A DNA stretch of 61,565 bases from Fimbriimonadaceae bacterium (GTDB taxonomy: Bacteria > Armatimonadota > Fimbriimonadia > Fimbriimonadales > Fimbriimonadaceae). Where the stretch lies: positions 1 through 61,565 of the forward strand of contig JADLBH010000030.1 of assembly GCA_020847855.1 (NCBI GenBank), given 5' to 3'. Positions 52,579 through 61,063 of the stretch are shown piece after piece. Under the pieces are notes generated by a model. The model saw only the letters and a list, made by a program, of their open reading frames with translations, was not told the origin of the DNA and did no database searches. The first letter of the stretch is position 1, and each line of letters begins with the position of its first letter. The translations under genes and the position numbers were made by a program.

Positions 52579-52797
52579 GGACAAGTTGTGAATACATTCC
52601 TGGGAAAGTCCTTCCTACCTAGGGAGTCACACTAGTAGACACCTGCCGTGTACCATAAGGGTGTGAACAACCTGTGGACGGGAACCCTTCCCCGAACTCG
52701 TCGCGGCTTATCCCCGATGCCGGGTCGCTCAGAAGTCTCGCCTGATGGCGTGTCTCCCTGTCGCAATGCGGCGAGCGGGTGACAGACTGGTTCGTCC
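52579..52797. promoter_or_regulatory. dnaB upstream region with several DnaA-box-like 9-mers
   Basis: This 219-bp gap contains sequences within two or three mismatches of TTATCCACA: GTATTCACA near 52590 (minus), TTGTTCACA and CGTCCACAG near 52662-52680 (minus), and TTATCCCCG near 52708 (plus). They might be DnaA sites controlling dnaB. None is perfect, no AT-rich unwinding element is present, and no dnaA or dnaN gene is nearby, so an origin is unlikely. Confidence 0.25.
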
Positions 52798-54219
52798 ATG
52801 GCTACTAGCCCCTACGCGGCCGTTTCCCTGCCGGATCGGGTACCGCCCCACAACATGGAGGCGGAAATGGCCTCGCTCGGGGCCATGCTCCTGGGGGATC
52901 GCGGTACGGACTCGATCCTCACGATCCTGAACGAGGACGACTTCTACTCTCCTGCGCACCGCGAAATCTTTCGCGCGTGTCATGCGATCGCCGGGGCGGG
53001 CAAGGCGGTGGATCTCGTCACGCTCAGGAACGAACTGAGCCAGCGGGAGTCGCTCGATGGGGTGGGAGGACTCGATTATCTCATCCAGCTCGCGGAGTCG
53101 GTTCCCAGCGCGAGCAACGCTCCCTATTACGCCGGGATCGTGCTGGACTTGGCGACCCTTCGCCGATTGGAGTCGGCAGGGCACGACATCGTCGCCCTCG
53201 TCCACGACCGCGAGAAAGACGCCGACGACAAGGTGGACGAGGCGGAGTCCCTTGTTTTCGAGGTAGGTCGCAAGCGCCTGGGGCGGCAGTTCGCGTCCGT
53301 GAAGTCCTTGGCCAAGGAGTTCTTCAGCGACGTGGATCACCTCATCGAGACGGGCGAACCGATCTTGGGCCAGGCCAGTGGGTTCAAGGACCTCGACGAT
53401 ATGACCACCGGCTTCTACGGCGGCGATTTTGTGATCCTAGCCGCCCGGCCTTCGATGGGCAAGACGAGCCTCGCCATGAACATCGCCATGAACGTCGCGA
53501 GGGCAGGGAAGGGATCCGTAGCGGTATTCAGTCTGGAAATGAGCGCGAAACAGCTCGTCCGACGCATGGTCTCCACGATCTCCGGCGTACCGACACAGGT
53601 GCTCAAGAAGAGCAACTTGGAGACCCGCGATTATCAGCGGCTCGCCGATGCCTGCGAGGACTTGTACAGCTTGCCGCTCATGATTGACGACACCAGCGAC
53701 GTCTCCGCGCTGGAGATGCGGGGCAAGTGCAGGCGGCTCAAGGCCGACCACGGGCTGGCCATGGTCGTGGTGGACTACCTCCAGCTCATGCGCGGATCGC
53801 GCAAGAGCGAGAACCGAACCCAGGAGGTGAGCGACATCGCCCGGGCCCTGAAGAGCCTGGCCAAGGAACTCGACGTGCCGGTCTTGGCACTCAGCCAGCT
53901 GAACCGAGGGGTCGAGAGCCGACCTGACAAGCGACCGCAACTGAGCGACATCCGCGAGTCGGGATCAATCGAGGCAGAGGCAGACCTCGTTATGTTCATC
54001 TATCGGGACTCGTACTACCGCGCCAAGGAGGAGGGCACCGGCAGCCAGAACACCGATGAGGCTGAGGTTGCGGAGATCATCGTGGGCAAGCACCGCAACG
54101 GGCCCACGGGGGTTCGGCTCCTGGGCTTCCAGCGAGCCTACACCCGGTTCACCCTCCTCGATGCGCAGTCGAAGGAGGAGTACTTCCAGAAGCTCCGATC
54201 CAAGGGTTCGGACGACTAG
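52798..54219 (+). CDS. dnaB: replicative DNA helicase DnaB
   Basis: The 473-aa protein has the DnaB N-terminal helical domain (NMEAEMASLGAMLLGD near residues 19-34), Walker A ARPSMGKTSLAM near residue 216, and Walker B VVVDYLQLM near residue 324. ALSQLNRGVESRPDKRPQLS near residue 364 and the arginine-finger region VGKHRNGPTG near residue 425 complete the RecA-like motor. It unwinds DNA at the replication fork as a hexamer. No intein is present. The stop overlaps the convergent dihydroorotase stop as CTAG. Confidence 0.95.
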   Translation: MATSPYAAVSLPDRVPPHNMEAEMASLGAMLLGDRGTDSILTILNEDDFYSPAHREIFRACHAIAGAGKAVDLVTLRNELSQRESLDGVGGLDYLIQLAESVPSASNAPYYAGIVLDLATLRRLESAGHDIVALVHDREKDADDKVDEAESLVFEVGRKRLGRQFASVKSLAKEFFSDVDHLIETGEPILGQASGFKDLDDMTTGFYGGDFVILAARPSMGKTSLAMNIAMNVARAGKGSVAVFSLEMSAKQLVRRMVSTISGVPTQVLKKSNLETRDYQRLADACEDLYSLPLMIDDTSDVSALEMRGKCRRLKADHGLAMVVVDYLQLMRGSRKSENRTQEVSDIARALKSLAKELDVPVLALSQLNRGVESRPDKRPQLSDIRESGSIEAEADLVMFIYRDSYYRAKEEGTGSQNTDEAEVAEIIVGKHRNGPTGVRLLGFQRAYTRFTLLDAQSKEEYFQKLRSKGSDD

Positions 54220-55544
54220 GGCTGGAAAACCAGGGGACGACCAAGACCGCTCTCTGCAAGCTCCCCGTCGAGCATCGCGGGCCGACCTCCGACGAACGTA
54301 TGAACGGGCCTCCCGGCAAGCCTCCGACCGAGGAAGGGCGACCAGCCACACTTGCTCTGGAGCCAAGTCTCCGTGACCTCAAAGGTTGCGTTCAGGTCCA
54401 CCACGGTAAGGTCGGCGTCCATCCCGACCTCCAGGGCCCCCTTGGTCGGCAGTCGGAACAGCCGTGCCGGGTTCGCGCTGAGCATCGCAACGGCTCTGCC
54501 GAGGTCAATCCTGCCCGCGCACACGGCATCCAGTACCACCGGCAGCATGGTCTGCACCCCAGGGATTCCCGAGGGCGAGCTGGGATAGGGCCTGCTCTTC
54601 TCTTCGCGCGTGTGGGGGGCGTGATCGCTTCCAAAGACGTCGAAGACTCCGGCGGCGGCTGCCCCCCATAGGGCCTCGCGGTGCCGTGCCTCGCGGATCG
54701 GCGTGTTCATCTGGATGTGCGAACCAAGCTCGGCATAGTCGTCGCTCGTGAACGTCAAGTGCTGGGGTGTGACCTCGCACGAGGTTCCAAGGCCCGACTC
54801 TTTTGCCTGCTGGAGCAAGGCGATCTCCTCTGCGGTGGAAACGTGGAGGATATGGACCGGCCTGCGGGTCTCGGCGCTCAGGGCGAGGATCCTTCGTGTG
54901 GCGGCCGTGGAACTCTCGACGCTTCGGATCGCTGGGTGGTCGCGAACGTCGGGCGACCCTGCCCACGCAGCCCTGTTGGCAAGGATGATCTCCTCGTCCT
55001 CCGAGTGGATCGCGACCCGGTGCCGACCGTTCTGGAGCACCTTTCGGAGCGAGGCGTCGTCGGCGACGAGCAAAGGCCCAGTCGAAGACGCCATGAAGAC
55101 CTCGCCGATCCCCGGAGAGTGCGGGAGGTTCTCGAGCTCTGCGAGGTGGTCCAAATTGTCCATCGAAGCCCCGATCCAGAAACCGTAGTGACACCAAGCT
55201 CGGCCCGCCGCGAGGGCCAACTTTTCGGAGAGAGCCTCGGGCGTGGTCGTCGTGGGGTCGGTGTTCGGTTCTTCCAGGACCGCAGTGACGCCCCCCGCCA
55301 CCGCCGCTCTCGTGCCAGACTCCAAATCCTCCTTGTGGGTCAGTCCGGGCTCGCGAAAGTGGACCTGGGAGTCAATGACTCCGGGAAGGATCGCGAGGCC
55401 TCGGGCATCCAGTGTCTCGACGGCCTGCCCTTCGAGGCTGCCCACAGCGGCGAGCTTGCCTCCGCGAATCCCGATGTCGCCCCGGTAGAGCCTGCCTTCC
55501 ACGCAAAGGCTCGCACCCAGGATCGCATAGTCATAGAGCGGCAC
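54216..55544 (-). CDS. dihydroorotase (variant lacking the first metal-ligand His)
   Basis: The 442-aa amidohydrolase has the dihydroorotase signature GVIDSQVHFREPGLTHKED near residues 57-75, where the usual His-x-His is Gln-Val-His. The usual carbamylated-lysine region reads VFMASSTGPLLV with no Lys; HILHVST and GSDHAPHTREEK supply later ligands. Similar DxQVHFR proteins, common in Bacteroidota as I recall, are annotated as dihydroorotases. It would close carbamoyl-aspartate to dihydroorotate, though the altered metal site makes activity uncertain. The GTG at 55544 follows CACAAT by 6 nt. Confidence 0.8.
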   Translation of the reverse strand: MPLYDYAILGASLCVEGRLYRGDIGIRGGKLAAVGSLEGQAVETLDARGLAILPGVIDSQVHFREPGLTHKEDLESGTRAAVAGGVTAVLEEPNTDPTTTTPEALSEKLALAAGRAWCHYGFWIGASMDNLDHLAELENLPHSPGIGEVFMASSTGPLLVADDASLRKVLQNGRHRVAIHSEDEEIILANRAAWAGSPDVRDHPAIRSVESSTAATRRILALSAETRRPVHILHVSTAEEIALLQQAKESGLGTSCEVTPQHLTFTSDDYAELGSHIQMNTPIREARHREALWGAAAAGVFDVFGSDHAPHTREEKSRPYPSSPSGIPGVQTMLPVVLDAVCAGRIDLGRAVAMLSANPARLFRLPTKGALEVGMDADLTVVDLNATFEVTETWLQSKCGWSPFLGRRLAGRPVHTFVGGRPAMLDGELAESGLGRPLVFQP

Positions 55545-55585
55545 GGCTCCATTGTGGCCCCGGAGCGTTGGTATGCTCGAAACCA

Positions 55586-56278
55586 ATGGCGGAGGAGCCG
55601 CTCGTGACCGTGATCGTGCCCGTGCTCAACGAGGAGTCCACGATCCGAGAGGTGATCACTCGGCTCCTCGCCTTGCCGCTCGCCGTCCAAGTGATCGTCG
55701 TGGACGATGCGAGCACGGACAGGACGCCCGAGATCCTGCGCGAGTTCGCAAGTCGGATCCACGTGCTACAAAATGAGTCGAAGTCCGGCAAGGGCGCGGC
55801 GATCCGTCAATCCTTGCCTTACGCCACCGGCAAGGTGGTGGTGATCCAAGACGCGGACCTGGAATACTCGCCAGAGGAACTTCCCAGCCTCGTGCAGCCG
55901 ATCTTGGACGGGCACTATGCCGTGGTCTATGGCAACCGCTTCCATCACGGATACCCCCGCGGGATGGCCTTTCCCAACAAGGTCGTGAACTGGCTCCTCT
56001 CCCGAACCGTGGGATGGCTATTCGGCCACAGAATAAGTGACGAGGCCACGTGCTACAAGGCGTTTCGGAAGGACATCCTCGACGCAATGGAGCTCCAATG
56101 CACGCGGTTCGAGTTTTGCCCTGAGACCACGGCGAAGACCCTTCGCATGGGCGAGCACATCCACGAGGTGCCCATCCACTATCAGCCTCGCACCAAGGAG
56201 GCAGGGAAGAAGATCCGATGGACGGACGCGCCCGATGCCTTCCTCACCCTTTGGAAGTATCGCCGGTGGCGCCCATGA
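55586..56278 (+). CDS. family 2 glycosyltransferase (dolichol-phosphate mannosyltransferase-like)
   Basis: The 230-aa GT-A protein has VTVIVPVLNEESTI near residues 7-20, VIVVDDASTDRTPEIL near residues 36-51, and a catalytic DAD in VVVIQDADLEYSPEEL near residue 88. YGNRFHHGYPRGM and DEATCYKAFRKDIL follow. No C-terminal membrane helices are present, so it is the soluble DPM1-like type that probably uses a polyprenyl-phosphate acceptor. TATGCT lies 8 nt before the ATG. The start codon is 41 bp from the divergent dihydroorotase start. Confidence 0.87.
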   Translation: MAEEPLVTVIVPVLNEESTIREVITRLLALPLAVQVIVVDDASTDRTPEILREFASRIHVLQNESKSGKGAAIRQSLPYATGKVVVIQDADLEYSPEELPSLVQPILDGHYAVVYGNRFHHGYPRGMAFPNKVVNWLLSRTVGWLFGHRISDEATCYKAFRKDILDAMELQCTRFEFCPETTAKTLRMGEHIHEVPIHYQPRTKEAGKKIRWTDAPDAFLTLWKYRRWRP

Positions 56279-57068
56279 CCGGGATCTGGGCCGATCCGCT
56301 CGCCACGATCGCCCCATCGGGCAGCTCGATCGCCTCGACGGTCATCGCCCCTTCGAGATGAAGGTCGGCCGAGAGGTCTACCACCGGGTTGAGGGCATCG
56401 AGGACGATCTGTGCGGTCTGAGGGTCGGTGCGACGCCAATCGAACCACACCTTGGCCTCGCTCAGAACCAGCTTGTCCCCGTCTTCGATGCCGAGCTTGG
56501 CGAGGACGGAGAACCCGGTCGTCACAACGAGGAACGTCCCCCGGCCCTCGACCCACACATGGCCCCGGTCCACCTTGACCCGAATCTCCGTGATCTCTGG
56601 ATACTTCGCAAGCAGGAACGGAGGCAAAGCCTCGGCGCTCACCCGCACCGAGGCCCGGCCCAGGCCACACTTGGAGAGCCGGAAGCGTTTGTGCGCGAGC
56701 GCCTCGGCGAAGTCGTAGCGGCACGATGGGAACTCTGCGGTCAAGCTCTCCACCGCCAACCCGGCCAGGAAAAAGTCGTGAAGCTCAAGCCGGAGCCGCT
56801 TGGCGATGCCCTTCTTTGACCGCTCAGGCTCGGTGTAGAGAGGCAACCGTTCGATCGAGAACCGGCTCGCGCGGATCGTCACCGAGTCCATCTCGCCCCA
56901 GGCCGCAGCGAGGCCGTTCGGCCTTGCGTTCACGGAGACCTGCCTATCCCCGCCCTGCAGGCGCGAAGAGATCTCGGCAGCGGCGGCGCGCTCGAACCGC
57001 TTCTCCTCCTCTCCCGCAAGGCCGATCGAGCCACCGAAGAGCAGGAGTCCCAAGAGGTACCCACTCAT
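56244..57068 (-). CDS. exported protein, DUF2993 (LmeA-like)
   Basis: 274 aa with a signal peptide (SGYLLGLLLFGGSIGLAG). The remaining sequence alternates beta strands in a lipid-binding-like pattern: DSVTIRASRFSIERLPL, ITEIRVKVDRGHVWVEG and DLHLEGAMTVEAIELPDG fit DUF2993 proteins, some of which act as mannosyltransferase partners or lipid carriers. The assignment is moderate. The 3' end overlaps the convergent glycosyltransferase gene by 35 nt. The very long frame upstream is antisense to ygfZ and not coding. Confidence 0.65.
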   Translation of the reverse strand: MSGYLLGLLLFGGSIGLAGEEEKRFERAAAAEISSRLQGGDRQVSVNARPNGLAAAWGEMDSVTIRASRFSIERLPLYTEPERSKKGIAKRLRLELHDFFLAGLAVESLTAEFPSCRYDFAEALAHKRFRLSKCGLGRASVRVSAEALPPFLLAKYPEITEIRVKVDRGHVWVEGRGTFLVVTTGFSVLAKLGIEDGDKLVLSEAKVWFDWRRTDPQTAQIVLDALNPVVDLSADLHLEGAMTVEAIELPDGAIVASGSAQIPVMGATGDTSKG

Positions 57069-57119
57069 AGACGCCTCGCGAAGCCTGCTTTCGTTGAATG
57101 GTGCAGGGGAGGAAAAAGC

Positions 57120-58070
57120 GTGCCCATGTCTACCGTGCATCGTACAACCTACGAGGAGCTTTATCGTGCCTGTGCTTGGCTGCCGCTGCCGCAAAGTACC
57201 TTCGTGCGACTGACTGGACAAGATGCGAAGGGCTGGCTCCAAGGCCAGGTATCCCAAGACTTGCGTGACCTTGTCCCTGGAGACTCCGCCGAGGCGTGTT
57301 TGCTCAAGCCGACCGGACAGATCGAGGCGATCGTGACCGTGTACCTCGTCGAGGGTGGAGCCGTCATCGCAACCTCGGATCCGGAACCGATCGCGGAGCG
57401 GATTCGCCGGTTCGTGGTCATGGAGGATGTCGCGTTGAGCCCATCTGTGTCTGAGTGCGCGAGCCTCCAAGGGCCGGAGTCCTCGGCCCGACTCGGCAAG
57501 CTCGTGGGTTCCACCGCCTCGAACGTTGTTGCTGGAGACTTGGGCGGAATCCCTGTCCAGGCCTTCCGCGCGCCCCGAACGGGCCCCGGCGGTTGGGATC
57601 TTGTCTACCCTCAAGGGACCGCCGATGCGGTTCGCAAGGCCTTGGACGACCCTCCAGTCGGCGACGTCGAACTGCTCCAACTTGCGATGTTGGAGATCGG
57701 CTCGCCCGTTCCCGGCCTCGACATTACCAAGAAGACGCTCCCCCCCGAGCTCGGACCGCACTTTGAAGACCGGTACGTGAGCTACAAGAAGGGCTGTTAT
57801 AACGGCCAAGAGGTCATGGCGAGACTCAAGGCTCGGGGGCACACGAACCTCACTTGGGTACGACTCACTTCCGAGGCGGCCCTCGCACCTTGCACGAGCC
57901 TCACGGCGCCCGACGGAAGCGAGGCTGGCACCGTCACCCGCTTCGCGGTAAGCCCGCAACAAGGCACGATCGGAGCGGCATGGGTGCGGAACCGCTGGGC
58001 ACTGCGCGGCACCGCCCTCCGTGCCGAAGGAACCGCCGTGACGGTGACGGCGTGGCCTGCGCCAGGCTAA
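57120..58070 (+). CDS. ygfZ: YgfZ/GcvT-domain folate-binding protein
   Basis: The 316-aa protein has the YgfZ signature KKGCYNGQEVMAR near residues 222-234, including the conserved Cys, plus FVRLTGQDAKGWLQGQVSQDL near residues 28-48 typical of GcvT-like folate proteins. YgfZ uses tetrahydrofolate and helps assemble iron-sulfur clusters, including that of MiaB. The start is GTG 57120 or ATG 57126. Its TAA overlaps the convergent TMEM14 gene stop by 4 nt (CTAA). Confidence 0.88.
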   Translation: MPMSTVHRTTYEELYRACAWLPLPQSTFVRLTGQDAKGWLQGQVSQDLRDLVPGDSAEACLLKPTGQIEAIVTVYLVEGGAVIATSDPEPIAERIRRFVVMEDVALSPSVSECASLQGPESSARLGKLVGSTASNVVAGDLGGIPVQAFRAPRTGPGGWDLVYPQGTADAVRKALDDPPVGDVELLQLAMLEIGSPVPGLDITKKTLPPELGPHFEDRYVSYKKGCYNGQEVMARLKARGHTNLTWVRLTSEAALAPCTSLTAPDGSEAGTVTRFAVSPQQGTIGAAWVRNRWALRGTALRAEGTAVTVTAWPAPG

Positions 58071-58420
58071 GGGGAAGCCTTGTGCTTCCTCCGGGAGGCC
58101 ATATGACCGACCCCGAGCACTCCCAGCACCGCGAGGGCCAGCACGAGGTTGCCCGCCGCCATCCCGATGGACTTGCCCGACTGGGCAAGGGTGGCGATTC
58201 GATAGACCCAGAATCCCGCGAGACCCAGGCAGACGACGCCCGCTGTGCGGAAAGCCATGCCGGGCTTCGATTTCGCCATCGCGGCACAACCGATCAGGGC
58301 CAGCCCGGTGAGGCCGCCGACGATCAGGGACATCGTGCTCCGGATCGAGGGTGCGAGATAGGCGCCGAGTCCGCCCGCGATGTTCAGAACTCCATAGATC
58401 GCAAGAATCGCCCTGTACAC
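58067..58420 (-). CDS. TMEM14-like small membrane protein
   Basis: The 117-aa protein has four hydrophobic helices: residues 3-22 (AILAIYGVLNIAGGLGAYL), 28-45, 53-70 and 83-105. The glycine-rich pattern is like the TMEM14 family; its bacterial function is unknown. The GTG at 58420 is preferred because TATCGT is exactly 6 nt upstream. It is 48 bp from the divergent purF start codon. Confidence 0.7.
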   Translation of the reverse strand: MYRAILAIYGVLNIAGGLGAYLAPSIRSTMSLIVGGLTGLALIGCAAMAKSKPGMAFRTAGVVCLGLAGFWVYRIATLAQSGKSIGMAAGNLVLALAVLGVLGVGHMASRRKHKASP

Positions 58421-58468
58421 CCTTCCACGATACCGGTAGAGGCAGCGATACGCTGGTACCCTGGAAAG

Positions 58469-59947
58469 ATGGCGACCGCGCCCGCGTGGGACTCCGACCG
58501 TCCCAAGGAAGAGTGTGGGGTGGTCGGGCTCTGTGTGCCAGGTCAGGACGTGGCGAGACTCGCCTTCTTCTCGCTCTTCGCGCTCCAGCACCGAGGTCAA
58601 GAATCCGCGGGGATCGCGGTGGGAGACGGGCACCAGGTTCACATGCACCAGAACATGGGGCTCGTGAGCCAGGTCTTCGACGAAGACTCCCTTCGCTCCT
58701 TGCCAGGGAGCGTCGCGATCGGTCACACGAGATATAGCACCGCGGGCGCCTCCGTGCTCCGAAACGCCCAACCGATCTTTTGCACGAGCACGGTCGGCGA
58801 CGTTGCCGTCGCCCACAACGGCAACCTCGTGAACGCTTATGCCCTGCGAAAGGAGATGGAGGAGGAAGGCGAACGGTTCGACTCCACCGCCGACAGCGAA
58901 CTCATTGCGAGGCTCTTCGTGAACGCGCTTCCGCGCGGCCCCTTCGAGGCCGTTCGCGAGGTCATGCGCAGGACGGTGGGTACCTACAGCGTGTGCGTCC
59001 TCACGCCCAAGTGCGTGGTCGGCTTCCGTGACCCGAACGGAGTGCGACCGCTCGTCTTTGGAACCTTGAGCGACGGCTGGATGATGGCCAGCGAGACGTG
59101 CGCGTTTTGGCCCGTCGGTGGAACGCCCGTTCGAGAGGTGGAGCCTGGCGAGGCGGTGCTCTTGGACGCGGACGGGCTCCAGTCCGAAAAGATTGTCCCA
59201 GGCGAGCCCGAGCGCCTTTGCCTCTTTGAGACGATCTACTTTGCGCGGCCCGACAGCGTGATGCACGGCACTACGCTCTATTCGGCTCGCGAGCGCATGG
59301 GTGAGGCCCTCGCCCGAGAGCACCCCGTGGACGCAGACATCGTCGTGCCAGTGCCGGACTCAGGGATCCCCGCCGCCCACGGGTTCAGTCGAGAGTCGAA
59401 AATTCGATTTCATGAGGTGATGATGAAGAGCCGGTACATCCATCGCACGTTCATCCAACCGGACCAAAGAATGCGCGAGATGGGGGTGCGGATGAAGCTC
59501 GCACCCTTGCAAAACGAGATCGAAGGGATGCGGATCGTTCTGGTGGACGACTCGATCGTGAGGGCGACAACGACTGGGCAGATCGTGAAGCTCATGCGGG
59601 AGTCGGGCGCGTCCGAGGTACACGTTCGGATCACGGCCCCTCCCATCCAGTGGCCCTGCTTCTATGGGATAGACATGGCGAGCCGGGACGAGCTTGCCGC
59701 GGCAAAGATGACGATTGAGGAGATCCGGGTCCACATCGGGGCGGACAGCCTGGGCTATCTCAGTATCGAAGGGGCGACGTCCGCAGTGGGGCCGCAGAGC
59801 GACCGGTACTGCCTTGCCTGCTTTAGCGGGAAGTATCCGATCCCCATCCCGGACTCCATACGGCGCGACCCGTTCGCAGACGATCCCGACGTTGTGGGAC
59901 AGATGGCGACGCTCGAGGTTCAGCAAGGCTCACTTTTCCAAGACTAG
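58469..59947 (+). CDS. purF: amidophosphoribosyltransferase PurF
   Basis: The 492-aa protein has an Ntn-hydrolase glutaminase domain whose nucleophile Cys16 follows a short propeptide (PKEECGVVGLCVPG), plus LQHRGQESAGIAV, SVAIGHTRYST and VAHNGNLVNA. The phosphoribosyltransferase domain has the PRPP loop IVLVDDSIVRATTTGQIVK near residue 356. CLACFSGKYP near residue 448 supplies cluster-type cysteines. It makes phosphoribosylamine in purine synthesis. TACCCT lies 6 nt before the ATG; the intervening GGAAAG could also help as a ribosome site. The stop overlaps the convergent NUDIX stop as CTAG. Confidence 0.95.
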   Translation: MATAPAWDSDRPKEECGVVGLCVPGQDVARLAFFSLFALQHRGQESAGIAVGDGHQVHMHQNMGLVSQVFDEDSLRSLPGSVAIGHTRYSTAGASVLRNAQPIFCTSTVGDVAVAHNGNLVNAYALRKEMEEEGERFDSTADSELIARLFVNALPRGPFEAVREVMRRTVGTYSVCVLTPKCVVGFRDPNGVRPLVFGTLSDGWMMASETCAFWPVGGTPVREVEPGEAVLLDADGLQSEKIVPGEPERLCLFETIYFARPDSVMHGTTLYSARERMGEALAREHPVDADIVVPVPDSGIPAAHGFSRESKIRFHEVMMKSRYIHRTFIQPDQRMREMGVRMKLAPLQNEIEGMRIVLVDDSIVRATTTGQIVKLMRESGASEVHVRITAPPIQWPCFYGIDMASRDELAAAKMTIEEIRVHIGADSLGYLSIEGATSAVGPQSDRYCLACFSGKYPIPIPDSIRRDPFADDPDVVGQMATLEVQQGSLFQD

Positions 59948-60432
59948 ACCTGGAACCGGTTCCTAGCCTCGATGTGCCGGCTCATGCACTCGAAAGAGTG
60001 CTCGAAGAGAGCCTTGGTCAACGGGTTCCAAAGGTGGTAGATGCCGGGCAGCTCGCCGAGGGTCACGAACTGCCTCCCCTTGGACTCGAACTCTGGAGGG
60101 ATGTCGTGAAGCTCCACGACCAGGGCGGTGTAAAGGTCGGCATAGCGAACCTCACCCTTGCTCGATATGCGATAGCATCCGAGGTACAGGATGTCACTGA
60201 GCACCGCCCCCGCCTCTTCGCGCGCTTCCCGCGCTGCGGCCTCGATCGAGCTCTCGTCCGGCTCGACGCGGCCACTAGGGATGCACCATCCTCGGTCCTC
60301 GATGTTACAGAGCAGAACCTGATCCTCGGACCAAGGAAAGACGAGAGCGGCAAAGGCTCGAAACGGGGCCCGGAAAGGCGCTGGGTGGAACGCCAGCTTC
60401 TGGTGACCGTACTTCCCGGCAGGGAACCTCAC
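59944..60432 (-). CDS. NUDIX hydrolase
   Basis: The 162-aa protein has a complete NUDIX box from GRVEPDESSIEAA to REAREEAGA near residues 60-85. The GTG at 60432 overlaps the lepB stop by 4 nt (GTGA), so this start is preferred over in-frame codons further up, which would lie inside lepB. The two genes are co-transcribed. The substrate is unknown. Confidence 0.85.
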   Translation of the reverse strand: MRFPAGKYGHQKLAFHPAPFRAPFRAFAALVFPWSEDQVLLCNIEDRGWCIPSGRVEPDESSIEAAAREAREEAGAVLSDILYLGCYRISSKGEVRYADLYTALVVELHDIPPEFESKGRQFVTLGELPGIYHLWNPLTKALFEHSFECMSRHIEARNRFQV

Positions 60433-60962
60433 TCCGGAACCCTGCGCTTGCCCCTGGTGAGCAAGAGGGCGCCGAACGCGACCACCCCCACTCCCAGGGG
60501 GGCCAAGAGCCACACGTCGTTCTCCCTTGCCACCATCTTCCCCAAGACCTCGCTCTCATCGAACGGACCCAAGTTGCGCGAGTCCTCGGAGACCGGGCGG
60601 TTGTCCCCGACTACGTACAGGCTCCCGCTGGGGACCCTGTACACCCCGCGCCGGATGGACCAACTGGTGGGAGCAATCTCAAAGTTGACCGGGTCCCCGC
60701 CAAGGCCGATCACCCGCTTGATGAGCGGCTCGCCGCCCTCCGGGTTCCTGACCACCACGATGTCATTGCGCCCCACCTCGCCAACGAGCCAGTACGCCCG
60801 GCTGATCAACAGTCTGTCCCCGCCTTGAAGCGTGGGCAACATGGACTCCCCTTTGACTTGAACGGTGTGGAAGTGCTTCAGCCCATAAATGAGGAAGGCC
60901 AGCGTGAAAAGAAGTACGACGGTCAACCCGGTGACTGCGAATCGGGACGGCTTGTTCTTCAT
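60429..60962 (-). CDS. lepB: signal peptidase I
   Basis: The 177-aa protein has an N-terminal membrane helix (FAVTGLTVVLLFTLAFLIYG), the catalytic Ser in VKGESMLPTL near residue 42, the catalytic Lys in PLIKRVIGLGGD near residue 81, and the later boxes LYVVGDNRPVSEDSR near residue 116. A second hydrophobic segment near the C-terminus (LLAPLGVGVVAFGALLL) suggests two membrane spans. It removes signal peptides of Sec-exported proteins. A 15-bp interrupted palindrome (GCGGT-TATAC-ACCGC, 60984-60998) lies over the likely promoter. Confidence 0.92.
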   Translation of the reverse strand: MKNKPSRFAVTGLTVVLLFTLAFLIYGLKHFHTVQVKGESMLPTLQGGDRLLISRAYWLVGEVGRNDIVVVRNPEGGEPLIKRVIGLGGDPVNFEIAPTSWSIRRGVYRVPSGSLYVVGDNRPVSEDSRNLGPFDESEVLGKMVARENDVWLLAPLGVGVVAFGALLLTRGKRRVPE

Positions 60963-61063
60963 CGGGAGAGCGGCTCGTATAGCGCGGTTATACACCGCCC
61001 GACACGAAACCCGAAGCCACGGCTATACTGTCGGCAACCTCTCAGGTCAGGGATGCCGGCCCG

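Noticed and set aside
52579-52797. Replication origin
   Set aside because: No perfect DnaA boxes, no AT-rich element, and no dnaA/dnaN/gyrB nearby.
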